Source: Sequoia sempervirens (Eukaryota > Streptophyta > Pinopsida > Cupressales > Cupressaceae). Taken from it: a stretch of DNA of 64,000 nt. Within the stretch, counting starts at the first letter, position 1. Each line of letters opens with the position of its first letter. The position numbers and the translations under genes are program-made. Shown here piece by piece: positions 1-12,690 of this stretch. The stretch lies in the NCBI GenBank assembly GCA_007258455.2, contig VDFB02252616.1, positions 124,045,760-124,109,759 on the forward strand, read 5' to 3'. The notes beneath the pieces are model-generated. The model searched no databases, was not told where the DNA came from, and saw nothing but the letters and a program-made list of their open reading frames with translations.

Positions 1-2684
1 AAATATCTGAACCATTTCCATCATGAGCAAACAGCCACACTAGATAATGGAAGAACAAAAATAAAATTAAAGATTCAAGGTATATCAAATGCTTGGTATA
101 AATGGTTAAACCCCACAGATGACCTGTAACACAGGATGAGTCTTAAAGGCAGAAAGGGACACACTGGCATCCCAGGAGAAACTTCAAGAATTCAAAAGAA
201 TTTCTTAAACTAATAAATTCATCAATTACTCAATACTCAAAGACTGTATATTCAATATTAAGAGAAGAGCGGTTCCGAAATGGATGTTGAACAGAGCATA
301 TAAACCCAAGGATAAGCAAAATAATTAATAACTAAAACGGAAAACCACTCCATCGACTTAGTGGAGAATATTGGTGATGCTAAATAAAACATGTATGATG
401 ATCTATTAAAAAGTATAAAGGAACCTCCAAATCTCTAGAATGCATTAATCTACTTAAAGGACCGATCCAAGGAAATTCAAAAATCCCATGCTAGATATTC
501 ATAATTTTATCAAAAAGAGTTTTGCCTAAGAGTTCTAGTTTTTCTTTAAATTTGAAAGCTCTACTAATGGTTTCTCTATTTCATGTGCAGGTCCGACAAG
601 GAACTTCTTTTCTGCCAAGATTTACTCAATAATATTGTAAGAAAACCAAAAGAAGAAAATCACCAAATAAAGAAAAACCTGATTAAGTTGAAAAGTTGAG
701 CTGAAGCAATATCTGAAGCTCCTGTCAAACCTTCCTCAAAATCTCCAGATCTTGACAAATAAATCCAAAACCATTCCTATTTCCCCAATTAATTCTACAA
801 TCCAAAATTGGTGTGCATTCTCCTTCCAAAACTACTGCCGTGAAAACTTTTTCAGAAAAATTGTCGTGCAAAAATTTCCTCAAAGCTACTACTGTGAAAA
901 TTCTTCCCAAGAAATGTCGTGAATCAAATTGTAACCCCTAAAGGCTTATTAATGCAATTAATTATCTCAAGTTACAACTTAACTAATTGTAATCATGCAT
1001 TCCACAAGTCATATTTTCAGATATTTTAACTTTTGAAAATAAACTCTTTTAAAATATTAAATTTTCACAAGAATCCTATTTGCACAAGTAATTCATTAAT
1101 TACTTTTAAAGAAACACCTTTTCACAAAATTAACATTCACCTTTAAATAATTACTTGTTTAATTTAGTTTAATAAATCAAACCTTACTCATAAACATTTA
1201 ATCAAATATTTAAACAAATGCAACATTTAACTAAATTAAACTATAATTAATTTCCAAATAAATAACACAAACAAAATTAATACGACAAGAAAAAACAACA
1301 AACGACAACGAGCAGCAATTGGATACTCGTTCAATGAAGAACGATGGTTAAACGAGGACCAGACACTATTTTTGAATCAACCTGATTTTATTGGATTAGG
1401 GTATGCTCAGACTTGACAAGCAGGTGAAACCGATACCCGACACCTACAACTACATAAAACATCACTTGTTCACATATCATTATATATCGGAAAACACACC
1501 GTGAAGAAGAATCGCAGCGTAATAGGGTACTCACAAGTGAGTAGTGCTACACCGTCTTCTTCACCAAGACTGACAGGCATCATTAAATCATAAACATCAA
1601 TCACATCATGATAACCACATTAAAAATCAGAAATAACATAGCCATAACACACACGCATCTATCATAATGTATTCATACAAACTTAACCAAATAATCTCAA
1701 TATCCAATGAATCACCCATAGAATTTAACAACTAACATAACATCAGTGTTGTAACTAGAAACAATACGATATAGTATCCAAAATAACTAAACAACTAACA
1801 AACGAACACAAGCAAACTGATGCACATAATAGCAACTGGAGAGGTACTACATAAAATACTAAGAATCAGTTGTGTCTTCAAACAATAATTTCATATAGTT
1901 GTACTTTTAATATATGCTAGCTTTGATCTTAGAAAAGCCAAATGCCCTTCCTAAAGGAAAATAGCCTTTGTCAATCCAAACTTAGCCTATTACTCCATAA
2001 AAATCTACACATGGGCAACCTTGATAACTTAGCCTTGAATATTTATGTAGAAAAGGATTAGAAGAAATCATAGATTTAGTAAACAAAGAAAAATGTAAGT
2101 CAACAGAAGCTCTTGGAAAAATAACCAAATTTAAAACAACCTCCACACTAATAACTTGTAATTTACCTGTGCACATTGTACCAAAGTTGTCTTGTCCATA
2201 AAAACTTTTTCAAGAACTTTCCTAGAACATTATTATCCTTTTCAAAGAGAGTACAAAAATACTTTGAATAATATTCCTCTTGAAGCACAACTTTTAATGC
2301 ATTTTGAATCAATGTTCACCAAACTTTGGCTAACTCCTTTTTTAACTCATTCAATCAAAATGAGGAAGGTAGAGTTTTCCAAGATGTGGTGATACTTGAG
2401 TGGAATGCATTCAAAGTTGCTTCAAGAGAAATAATATTCAAATTCCTATATACTCTTTTTGAAATGGATATTAAGTAAGGAAGTTCGAGAAAAAGTTTGA
2501 TGGACATGACAATTTTGGTGCAATGTGTCATAGGAAAATTATAGAGTTGAACTAATCCAAATCTAGCATGAGAAGCCAAAGTTCTATTTGTTCTCCTTGA
2601 TTTTCTATACCATTAAAGCACTTGTCTTGAGCATTTGAACATTTAATTGAGGCCAACGCCCAATTAGTACTACAAAATACATAA
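1..2684. other. Unassigned AT-rich intergenic DNA
   Basis: No coding sequence is recognisable here on either strand. Open frames are short and match nothing I know. Around 820-930 a short phrase (CTACTGCCGTGAAAA / TTGTCGTG) occurs twice in degenerate form. The section 1300-1570 is less AT-rich than its surroundings and could be part of an old LTR, but I found no partner copy or terminal motif to support that. Confidence 0.5.
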
Positions 2685-3678
2685 GGGTGATCCCACAATA
2701 CTAGTTTACAATTTTTGGCCAAACTGGACAGTGAACTAATTTTTCCTAACTAAATCTTCGCTTTCGGGAACCTATAGTGGCTAAATAGTGAGGAATTTGA
2801 AGATGATGCAAACTAGTGGTTTGTAACATTTTGTCTATAGATTCTAAATATATTTTCCTCAAAAAATTTGGAATCAAATCGCACTTATTTTTCTATCTCT
2901 TTATAAAAAACTAGTTTTTTCAGTAAACACCATTTTTAAGGAGTGACGCTCACCGTATAACACATAACTTTTTTTTCCATGAAGGATAAAATTCTATTTT
3001 TTTTGAATTTAGATTTTTAACTATGACATCTATTGATTCCAATTGGTTTCATAGTGTTAAATTATTGAATATGTTTTCCTTAATCAAGTTTCAAAGTTAA
3101 ACCAATTACAATTTAGAAATAGGCAAGCTATATAACACATAAATTTTTTTGTATGTATTGAAATTCAAATTTGTCTTTTTTGTTGGATCAAGGATTTCAA
3201 TATCTAGTGCAGTCATATTTTTCAAAAAAAATTTGATAGTCTTCTATTTTTCCACATGTTCAGAACAAAGAGCTTGATTTTCAATGAAAAATCTACATTC
3301 ACAAGAAATGAAAAAAATAAATACAATAATTAAATTAAATTTATTTAAAATTATACTTTTTGGGAAGCTTATAATAATGACTACATACAAAAAATAAATT
3401 TTAAATGAATTCATTTGATCCCCCAAAAGGTAAATCAAAAATGGGTTTTTATCAGCATTTTGATAGGTGTAAAGGAGACTCCGTTATAGGTATGGTTTAA
3501 AACTAGCGGGATTCTATCCAAGGGGGTTTGATCTAAGGTAGTTGATCAAACCCTCTTCAATTGGAATGCTTTAAATGGAACTTTTTAAGGCTTAAATCAT
3601 TATATTTTCTAAAAATATGTGATTTCAACAAAAAATAGAATCTCCCAGAAATTGTAAACCAGCTTTGTGGGATCACCC
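2685..3678. mobile_element. ~1 kb non-autonomous TIR DNA transposon
   Basis: The two ends are inverted copies of each other. The left end starts GGGTGATCCCACAA (2685-2698) and the right end is its exact complement (3665-3678). Similarity continues inwards for about 34 bp with four mismatches. The left flank reads TAA and the right flank ATAA, which would fit a PIF/Harbinger-type 3-bp or a mariner-type TA duplication; this is not decided. No transposase is present, so the element would depend on one supplied elsewhere. A near-perfect hairpin (3520-3533 with 3544-3557, 13 of 14 pairs) sits near the right end. Confidence 0.5.
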
Positions 3679-5016
3679 ATAACTCTATGAAGTAGATGGT
3701 GATAATACAATGAATTCCATACATATGATTTTCATAATATGAAAGCCAATGATTGGCATCAATGTGATGACTTGGGGACTCTGTACCTTAGCAGTTATCT
3801 AAGTATTGCCCAAAATTTGGCTAGTCAAAAATACAAGATGAGAAATACTAGCGATAGATCAATATAAGAAACATTTGTTTTGTTCAAATAGTGAATATAT
3901 GGTTGCATAACAGTATCTCCAACTTCCATTTATTCCTTTTAATTAGTTGATATACTTTATGTGCTCTACTTGTTTTCTGTTGTCCTTTATGGGACTTGAC
4001 CTTTTCAATTTCTCTTTCTTGACTCATGGGTTTGTCTTTTGAGGGTGGCATTCTAACTGCAAATTTTTTAGAACCCATTGTGTCTTTATGTGCATTCACA
4101 AGCTCTTGGAATGCCTTGCTTGAGGCTAATAACTATTGATAACTCCCACTTTGAGAAATCTCTACATCCAGCATTTATGGCACAATAAAGTGTGGCCTTA
4201 TTGTTATAACTGAAAGTGAAGTTGAAAAAATTTTTACCATTAAATTTCCTATAAATTCTAGGAATGAAATTTTTTGTTAGTAACTAGAAAGCATCTTGAT
4301 GTAACTCCCTTAAGCAGTATATGTGTGGTTAGGCAGCTCTTGCATGGTCAAAAGAGCTCACACTAACCAATATGGTATCAAATTTTGGTAGGCTAAGCCT
4401 AATCTATTACTAACTGGACTAGCATCTAGCCTTTATCATTGTAATTAATTATTATCAAAGGAATTTTCTCATGCATGTTTAAATTGGTTATCTTTTGCAG
4501 TGAAAGGATCTCAAGACAACAAAATGAGAAAATTATGCACAAGGAATACAATTGTTGAAAATGGATATGATAAGATGATGTCCATGGGATTTGTGAAACT
4601 GATAATAGAAATGTTGATCCTCTTTGCATCGCTCATCGTAGTAAAAAAAACTTCTCATTTTTTTAATATTGGCTATAGAAAGTATACTATTCATATTCTA
4701 TTTGTTTAGCATTTGACTATTTCCTAGCAAAGAATGATAGTCATTCAAGTAGTAACATAAATGTGTAAAAGACTTTTACATAAATAAGTTGTCAATATAC
4801 TCTATTCTGATTTATTTTGTGCTACCTACATTTCCTCACTTTTTTTAATGCTATTTATGCTTATTTGTATTGGTAATTTTTTGATATCAAATATGTATCA
4901 TACATTTGTAATTTCACTTGATACAAAATTAGAAATGCAATAATGTCAAAGAGAATTTTTTTTGGACAAAGTGTCATTCGTACTTTAGAAAATTAAATGA
5001 AGCAATGGAGAATAGA
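3679..5016. other. Intergenic DNA upstream of the AP2/ERF pseudogene
   Basis: AT-rich sequence with only short open frames and no recognisable domain. It may hold the old promoter and 5' region of the AP2/ERF-like pseudogene that begins at 5017, but no TATA box or other element can be singled out. Confidence 0.4.
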
Positions 5017-5884
5017 TACAAAGGTGTAAGAAAACGGTTGGGTTGTTATGGTTTAGAAATTTATAACCCCAACTTGAAGAGGCAGCAATGGCTTGGAACT
5101 TTTGATACTACAAAGGAAGAAACCCATGCTTATATGATAAAGTTGTGATAGCAATTGGAGGCAAAAATGCATTTACAAATTTTTTCTATGCCAATTCTAA
5201 ACCTGTTGTTGAATTATGTCATCCAGAATATAGATTGCAAAAAATAAGAACTCAAAGAACAAATTGGCCAAACAATCTACATCTCATCAATGCAAAGAGA
5301 TAATAGAAGAAAGTGAAGAGCTATGATTGATTTTTGATGAGTCTGAACAATTTGCAAAAGATAGGTCATATAGAGTTGTTAGACAACATCCATGGAGTCG
5401 TAATGTTGCAAAAAATTGGAATAATAAATTGAAAAAATGACAATGGCTAGGAAGTTTTGATACAGCTTAAGAAGCTTCCTATACTTATGATATGGCTGCA
5501 ATATCCGTAAAAGGAAATAAGGAAATCACAAATTTCAACTATACCAATTCAAACCTAGGAGACTTTCCACAATCCACCAAGTTCTTGCAACAAAATTTTC
5601 TTGATAATAGTTCAACCAGTTTAAAAATAGAAAATTTAGGATTAGATGCTATGAGTCCTAACAATTTTTTTCACATGAACATGGTTGATTATAGACAATG
5701 TTATGAAACTATGATGTTTAAGAATGAGTACTTTGTTGAACTTGATTCCACCAAATTAGACATTCCTATCTCTGATCCAAAAGATATTGATGTCATTTGT
5801 AGTAGCGATATTGATACTACAATGCCTTTGCAAGACTATATACCCTTGATAAGTCTCTTACAAATTTTGGTATGCATTGTTTAG
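5017..5884 (+). pseudogene. Two-domain AP2/ERF transcription factor, decayed
   Basis: Two AP2/ERF DNA-binding domains are visible. The first (5017-5145) reads YKGVRKR at its start and WLGTFDTTKEE in its middle, and ends at TGA 5146. The second (about 5360-5560) is in another frame and reads YRVVRQHPW, then WLGSFDTA, then YDMAAISVKGNKEITNF. It carries in-frame stops at 5438 (TGA) and 5468 (TAA). An open frame continues from 5492 to 5884 with asparagine-rich, acidic sequence typical of a C-terminal region. Two domains separated by a linker resemble the AP2 subfamily (AINTEGUMENTA/APETALA2 type), but the sequences look ERF-like in places, so the subfamily is uncertain. The shift between domains could be a lost intron boundary. 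With three stops in or after conserved blocks, this is not a working gene. Confidence 0.7.
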
Positions 5885-6162
5885 TTACATTTGAATTGAT
5901 CAATTTTGAAACCTTTTGTCAAAATTCGACTGGTAGAAATTTTGTTACTTCATCTTCATTTCTATGGTTCAAACCCAATCTTAGCTCTATTGATAACCCT
6001 ATTCTAGTTAGTAGTACCAATAGTAATACAATTTCAATCATGGATACTAAAAATTTGAATTTTCCCAATAAAATTGAAAGCCAATGTATATGCCCATTAT
6101 TGGAAGACCCTCTCTTTGTGGTTGACAATCTTGACATAAAAAAGGAAAAAAATATCAATTGA
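5872..6162 (+). pseudogene. Possible frameshifted C-terminal tail of the AP2/ERF pseudogene
   Basis: A 96-codon open frame starts just inside the end of the AP2/ERF pseudogene frame but in a different frame. It is rich in Asn, Ser and Asp, as is the preceding tail (for example NPILVSSTNSNTISIMDTK). This composition suggests the same protein continuing after a frameshift near 5870. There is no diagnostic domain, so it could also be chance open sequence. Confidence 0.35.
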
Positions 6163-6845
6163 TTATGATATTAGTAATTCGTATATGGTTGTTACTACTT
6201 CTACATCTACTACTAAAATTTGATATTGTTACTTGGGAAATTAGAATTCCTTCGAAGAATATTGTATGCTTTGTTGATGAAGCAATACAAAATACATTGA
6301 AGGAAAATACCATTTTAGAACATTGTATATTGTTGTTACAAAGTCTTCTTTCAATGCTTATATCTTACCCCAATATGTAGATCATATATTTGTGCTATTA
6401 TGACATAATTTATTTTACCAATATATGTATTGAAAAAAACTATTGCATTTGAGAAGAATATATTTAATTGATTTATGACCTAATTTCAAATTTATCATTT
6501 CTTATTTTTTGAATTGTTTGAATTATTTTGAAGTTCATATTTATCATCTCTTCTTTTTTTGATTTTCATGTGTCATCTTCTCATCTTTGTATCCTATTAG
6601 AATAATCAAGATGACAATGAATAAGTGTATCTACATGGCATGACATAAATGAGAGGTGCCAATTCTAGGCCCAATTGATTTAATTGGACTGGCTCATTTT
6701 TTTCTATGGACTCTCCACATGTTGAGTAGGCTATCAAAATCATATTAGGTGAAGACTTTCTTAAGGGTGGAATTACAGTGGTGTACTAAGTTTAGACATA
6801 GTTTCATGCTTTCTATCAAATTGCATGGACTTAGTCCACAATCTA

Positions 6846-7248
6846 GACTTCCTACATAAGTTAGCATATGCATATATTAAAGATTATCTACTTCCACCAA
6901 ATGTTTATAGTGAAGTTGTCATTGATTATGATGAAACAATTGGCGATGCTCTTTTGGAGGGCTTATTCCCCTACGATATGTTAAAAAGAATGTGAAGCAA
7001 ATTTTTGTGTTTATAATGCTATACAAATGGGTTTGAACAATAATTGTGAGCTCGTATTCATGCATTGCTTGCATGCACATTCTACCCACTTAGGTCAAAA
7101 TATATCAACAAGGATCTTAGAGGTTGTTAGAGTATTGATATACTTATACAAGAAGGTTCCTCATCAAGCCCCTACCACATCTCTAGTATCCACATCCACT
7201 TTAGATACAATTTCTTCCGAGGATGTTGTCAATGTTTCTTCTCCATAG
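6846..7248 (+). other. Unidentified coding-like fragment
   Basis: From about 6848 a frame reads for some 50 codons with normal protein-like composition (PPNVYSEVVIDYDETIGDAL then LEGLFPYD) before TGA near 6992. A second open frame of 73 codons begins at 7027 (His, Cys and Ser rich). The two may belong to one decayed gene. I do not recognise a family. Confidence 0.3.
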
Positions 7249-8277
7249 GGAAGCTCTATGTAATTTGCACATTTTACTATACTTTTTGTTTCTATTATTC
7301 AACTATACAATTCTAAGAATTTTATCATCTTGATTAATTTTATCTATACTTTTCTTATGTTTCTTTGATCTTGTAAATGTACACATCTTATCATCTTGAG
7401 TGCTTGACATTCTCACAACAATAATTTTCAAGTTGATATGGTTTTTGCTATGAATACATTTTGCTATATCTCATGTATCATCTTTATAAAACATTGATGT
7501 CCAATTATGTATAAATTTCCATTACAATACAAATCCAAATTTATATAAATAGATGTAGTTACAATAATCCAATTTAGTATGTCATTTATGCAAACTATGA
7601 AGGTAGAAGTACAAAATTATGCCTACTTGATATGTAAATAACAATGTGCTTAGAAAGATTTATATATGGATTCTCTATTATATCTAAAACATTTAATACC
7701 AAATCATTTCTCAAAATCATATATGTAAAATATGGATTGGCAACTTCATACAAAGTTTGTCAAATATATAAATTAAAATCAAAATTACTCTTAAAAAATA
7801 CATGTGTCAATAATTCAATCTATTCATTTGAATCTCGTTATTTACATACCATAGTTAAATCACAAAGATTTTATTTAGTCATTATCTCATCTTGTGGTAG
7901 TAAATTAATCATGTAACAAGTGTTATCTACTACCAAGAACAATAGTATTGAATGTGACCAAAAAAATTTCTTTTTATGATCATAAGTTAAAATTAAAATA
8001 GACACTAGTAGATTTTTAAACTAATTTTTGCATAATAAAACAAAAATATATAATGCCAATAAACTTAATATGTTGCAATTTCAACTCCAAAAAATTAATA
8101 ACAATGACATTTTCATATTGTAGGACCTAGAGCAAGAAGAGAAGAAGACAAAAGGAAAAAAATATTCTACACATTAAATACACGTACAAATACACAAAGT
8201 GTTTTCTTCATAAACACAATAGGTACATTACACTTCTTCTCTTTACTTGTGGACAATTCTTATCCTTTCCCACAAAA
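7249..8277. other. AT-rich spacer before the Helitron
   Basis: Very AT-rich sequence without recognisable genes. The true 5' end of the Helitron (expected to begin with TC or a related dinucleotide and to lack a target duplication) should lie in or near this stretch, but it cannot be placed from this sequence alone. Confidence 0.4.
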
Positions 8278-8980
8278 ATGAAGAGAAAAATGGAATATAA
8301 GAAAACAAAAGAAAAATAAATAAATAGATGTAGAAAATTAAGATTATCAAATCAGTCTCAAGTATATAATATTGGCAATGCACTTAGAATTGAAGGACTA
8401 TTTAGAACTAATAAATTTAAGTACAATGTAGGAGATTGTCTTTTTGATACATTAGAATTTTTACTTAATCATCATTACACATCAACTCAATTATGTAATG
8501 GAACAATTGATTACTTTTTAAATCACTATTCAGAAGGTGATCTAGAAGCAATTTGGTCATATAACAATGAATTAGATCCACATACATTAGATGAATTGCA
8601 TAAAATATAAAACATTGAAACTTATTTTCAAAGAATGCAAAAATCAGCTATGCCAACTACAAATAATGAAGAAATTGGGTAATGGGGAGACATATTTTGT
8701 ATTAAGTGTCTATCCAAATGGCTAGGCATACAAATAAATGTTTGGTCACTAAGAATGGAAAAAAAAATATTTGCATTTCAATGAATCATCTAATGCAAAA
8801 TCATACTCTATCCTTTTCCATGATACAAATCCTCTTCATGGACACTTTGAGCCACTTCTACTGTACGAAATGCATTTGATGAATAGGAATTCAAATGCAA
8901 CACTTCATCAAATTAAACAATTGATTAGAAATACCAATGAACTTAAGATAACCTCATCTAATCAAATTGAAAATATTTGA
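8278..8980 (+). pseudogene. Helitron-encoded OTU-like cysteine protease domain, decayed
   Basis: The frame from ATG 8278 carries the three blocks of an OTU peptidase. The nucleophile block is VGDCLFDTLEFLL (cysteine at about 8437). The middle block is WGDIFCIKCLSKWLGIQINVW. After a frameshift near 8765, the histidine block is NPLHGHFEPLL (histidine about 8840-8850). The cysteine-histidine spacing of roughly 135 residues fits the family. Stops lie at the codons following KEK, HKI and EIG. OTU domains are known as accessory parts of some Helitrons, especially Helentron types. Here it lies directly upstream of a Rep N-terminal region in the same orientation, which supports a shared element. Identification rests on motif spacing only. 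Confidence 0.65.
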
Positions 8981-9124
8981 CATTATACACTCAACTCACT
9001 ACGAAAAATTCAAAAAACAAATACGTACAAATAATATGACAATATCTACAAATTGCAACAAATACAATTCAACATGACCCATAGAATTGTTCAAAAAATA
9101 AATTGAAGATACACCTAGATATAT

Positions 9125-9855
9125 ATGTTCAATTTTTCAAATGTTGCATTTCAAAAAGATATTACAACTTTGAAAGAGAAAGAAATGCATATGTATTACT
9201 GCTTGTCTACAAATAAACAAATTACATCAATAGAGTATATTTGTTCACAATGCAAACAATCGTTGAAACAATCTAAATTACCAAAATATGAAACACCATA
9301 TTTTATCCAAACAAATAGTTCATTGCAATAAGTAGCAATGCTAACACAATTAGAAGAATGACAAATTTCACTTAGAATTGCATTTGAACAAAAAAGGCAA
9401 TTAAGATATAAAATGTCTCAAATAGGGTTGACTGGCTCTATTATAAATGTACCAGTTAACACGAATATTATACAAAGAGTAGTACCATGTTCAACCAATA
9501 AAACATCAGCAATTGCTATTGCTCTTAATAGATTACTGTAGTATAAAAATGCATACCAAATAGGAATAGTATGTTCAACTATGCTTATGAAATCTTTGAA
9601 AAAATTATGCAATAAAAAAATTATACAAAATGGAAAATATTCAAATAAACAAAGATTGGAGAAAAATTCTTCAACTTAATAATCCAAATGACACAACCAA
9701 TGAAAGTAGTACGAGTGACACTAATGTTGAAAGCGATATAGAAAATGAAATACCTAGTGAAACATTGATACATGGTTTCACTGAATCTAAATGCATACAT
9801 GAAATGCAAGACAAGATTATAGATATTGCACCAACAGAAGGAAATAATCCCATTG
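9125..9855 (+). pseudogene. Helitron Rep protein, N-terminal region (piece 1)
   Basis: One frame from 9125 to about 9620 matches the segment found upstream of the Helitron Rep domain. A C-x2-C zinc motif (YICSQCKQSLKQSKLPKY) is followed by a block reading SLRIAFEQKRQLRYKMSQ then GLTGSIINVPVN, with LNRLL and a YKNAYQIGIV segment after it. Stops occur at three codons. After a +1 shift near 9630 the frame continues through an acidic linker to EGNNPI at 9855, where a TIR transposon cuts the codon. The sequence resumes at 12338. Helitron Rep is a rolling-circle HUH-type replication initiator acting on single-stranded DNA. No catalytic HUH residues lie in this piece. Confidence 0.75.
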
Positions 9856-12328
9856 TAATACCCTGCCACACAACGCTAGAGGAAGTTGCAAATAACTACT
9901 CAAATGCACAATTTTTTTTATTTTTATTTTTAAAAAAAAAAACTATTTAAATTCTCATTCATAAATATATTCCAATTATTTAAAATATATAATATATGAA
10001 TATTATATATAATATATATTTAAATAAATAATTAAAAAAAACCATAATATATATACATATAATATAATATTATATATATAATAAATAAATATTATATATA
10101 ATATATATAATAATAAAAATAAAATAAAAAAATTTAAAGTCAAACCCCCACACATGCAGGGGGCATTGCCCTGCTGTGGGGAAGGTTGCTACATAGCCTC
10201 CCATAGGGTGCATTCTGAAGGCATCACAACTACCTGTGAAGGCAACAATGCTGCCTCCACAGTCGCCTCCCTATTCAATATTTTTTTTTCTAAATAAAAT
10301 CCTCTATTCTGGTAATTTCCAGAACATAAATTTTGACAGAAGATTTTTTTCAATATAAACATTTTTACAAAAATATTTCCCAGAAGTTTATATAAATAAA
10401 ATAAATGTGTATATGTATATATATATTAACATAATATGTATATATACACACAAAATTTCCATTTTACAGTTAAATTGGGCAACTTTTCTACATAAAAGCT
10501 ACAAAAAAATAATTTTCAAGCATGATTCCATGATTTCAACCTCTGAAATTTTCTAAATCCAACACAGAGGTTTTCAAAATTTTATTTTGTTTCCCTTTCT
10601 ATTTTCTATTGTTAAAATTTCATTTGCCAAAATTTTCTATTGTTTTCTTTTGTTTTATCTAATGAAACTTAAACTAATTATTTTCTTTCAATTTCCTCAA
10701 TTACAACTAATGCTAAAAAAATTCAATTTTCTAATAACATCATTCTCTTATAAAAACAATATTTGCATCATTATAATAAAATATCTTAGAAAACTATATT
10801 TAAATATAAATTAAACATATATAATTATATATTTAATGTATATATAATTATATATATTTATATTTAAATAAATTTTTTTTTATTTTTTTAAATAATATTA
10901 ATTATTCTGATTGAGTACATGCAAAATGTAATTGCTCTAGTTGCATTTAGGAAATCCTAAAGTAGGTTATTAATTGCCTAAATTATCTTCTCGTTATGTT
11001 ATCTCTCTCATTCTTGTGATTGGGTAAATGGAGTTATTTGTTTATGTTAAGTCTTCCAAATGGGGTTTTCATTTAATTGTGTGGGTTGTCATAATATGTT
11101 AGTCAACCTTTGGATTGTCTTGGGTAGTACGTCTTAATGTATCTAGTTAGATACCCAGTTATCACAAACGGGATGTGTTGACTTTATGTCATGGATAGGG
11201 ATTTAATATCCTTAGGTCACACTAGTGTACCCTTGGGTTGTGGAGTTATTCCACATGTTGTCTTAGAGGAGTGGCTTGCAATGAGGGCTAACACACAAAT
11301 TGGTGCTAGGGTAATTCATTGTAAGTTAGTTAATCCAATGATAACGTAAATAAACTGATTAGAGGAATAAGTAGTATCAAACACTTAATAAGATTAATTT
11401 TTCCTCGCTCATGGACGCAAGGGCTTGTATAGACTTGGGATGGGACAAGAAGGCCTAGAATGGCAAGATCATTATCTTGTCTTTATGAGAGATAACTGAT
11501 TCGTATTGGTTTGCATGAGGGTCCGAGAGTCGTTAGAGGTTTCTAGGATATCCCGAGATGGGGGCTGGGACCTAGGAAGACTTACCAGGATAACCCATGT
11601 AACATTGTGATGACACTTCTCCTAAGTCAGTAGTATGTTTGTATCAATGATGCAATTGATTATTTAACTCTGGAAGCATTGTAACCATTGTGTTAAGTGA
11701 TGTTGTATTTGTATTTGATTTAGTTCAGTTATGTATTAGCCTATCTAGAGGTAGATGGTCTTTTATAGGAATCCATGTTACTATCTCCTAGCATGGGGGG
11801 TGAGCCTTCGGGTATCACTTGGTTGGGTGGAACATGCACCTTACTCCGTTGGGTTTTCTTTTTGTTCATGTGGATGAGATTTCTAGTTGGAGAGCTCATA
11901 GGCTCCAATTACTTTTCAAGTTTCATTCATTTCAGTTGAATCTTGTAATTTATTACCCCTCATTTGTTATCGAGGTGGAAGGTGTAATATGTAACCATGC
12001 TTATTGGAATTACCTCATTCAGGGAATGAAAGTTGTAATCTTATTGTTAATTTATGTTATTTGAAATCATGAGGTATCTCTCATTCTTTGATGTAATTTA
12101 TCATGCATGGAATGTATGTGTTCTTAATTCCTTAAGTAATTAAATGTTATGGTTTCAATTCATGTTTTTTATTGTTTGGGTTTTAAAGTAATCTCAGTCT
12201 CATAACCTTAGAGGTTGTTAGCAATGGGTAGTGAACTTGCATGTTAATTGTCCTCAAACAAAAAAAATTTTTTGGTGCGTTTGAGTAGTTATTTGCAACT
12301 TCCTCTACGGTTGTGTGGCAGGGCATTA
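9856..12328. mobile_element. 2.47-kb TIR transposon (Mutator-like) inside the Helitron Rep gene
   Basis: The ends are 54-bp terminal inverted repeats (9856-9909 and 12275-12328) matching at 50 of 54 positions and beginning TAATACCCTGCC and TAATGCCCTGCC. The flanks are ATCCCATTG (9847-9855) and CACCCATTG (12329-12337), a 9-bp target duplication with two mismatches; 9 bp is the Mutator-superfamily size. Removing the element and one flank restores the Rep reading frame across the join (EGNNPI then GIFKDKYAK), which fixes the boundaries. I see no transposase, so it is non-autonomous. The right half (10900-12060) is more balanced in composition and may be captured sequence. Confidence 0.75.
10146..10181. 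repeat. GC-rich hairpin inside the TIR transposon
   Basis: CCCCACACATGCAGGG and CCCTGCTGTGGGG can pair to form a stem of about 13 bp with a short loop. It sits in a GC-rich island of about 140 bp surrounded by very AT-rich sequence. No function can be assigned. Confidence 0.45.
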
Positions 12329-12690
12329 CACCCATTGGAATATTTAAAGATAAATATGCTAAATAAATGAATTTCCCTACATTGTTCTTTGGCAACCCAC
12401 GTGATGAAGACATCACCAAAAGATATTCATACCAAAAAATTGTAAAATGGGAATTAGAACATTAAAATAGGAAATTTTCTTAGCATACAACAAATCTATT
12501 CTTCAAGACCATTAAAATTCTAATAAAACAAATTCTATCAACAATATGGGTGAAAGGGAAATTAAAAGGGAGAAGGCTAGTAACAAAAGATGTAAAACAT
12601 AAACCTAATTTAAAAAATAAAAACAAAATTATATTATTTAACATATTAATTGTTACATGAATAAAAGATGTAAAAACATATTAAAATATA
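12329..12690 (+). pseudogene. Helitron Rep protein (piece 2)
   Basis: Immediately after the right target duplication the Rep frame continues: GIFKDKYAK, then MNFPTLFFGNPRDEDIT, then YSYQKIVKWELEH, HTTNLFFKTI and LKGRRLVTKDVK. This is the start of the Helitron-like N-terminal domain, with its typical FPTLF block. Stops interrupt it at several codons. Recognisable similarity ends near 12690. The next expected part, with the HUH motif region, is missing. The following Rep piece appears only at 19176. Confidence 0.7.

Noticed and set aside
3884..4099. Lys/Glu-rich minus-strand frame of 71 codons
   Set aside because: Short, with low-complexity composition, no homologue recognised and no neighbouring exons or signals.
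12183..12419. Minus-strand frame sharing CHTTxEEVANNYSNA with a plus-strand frame near 9870
   Set aside because: The shared peptide is the translation of the 54-bp terminal inverted repeat at both ends of the transposon, not a gene family.
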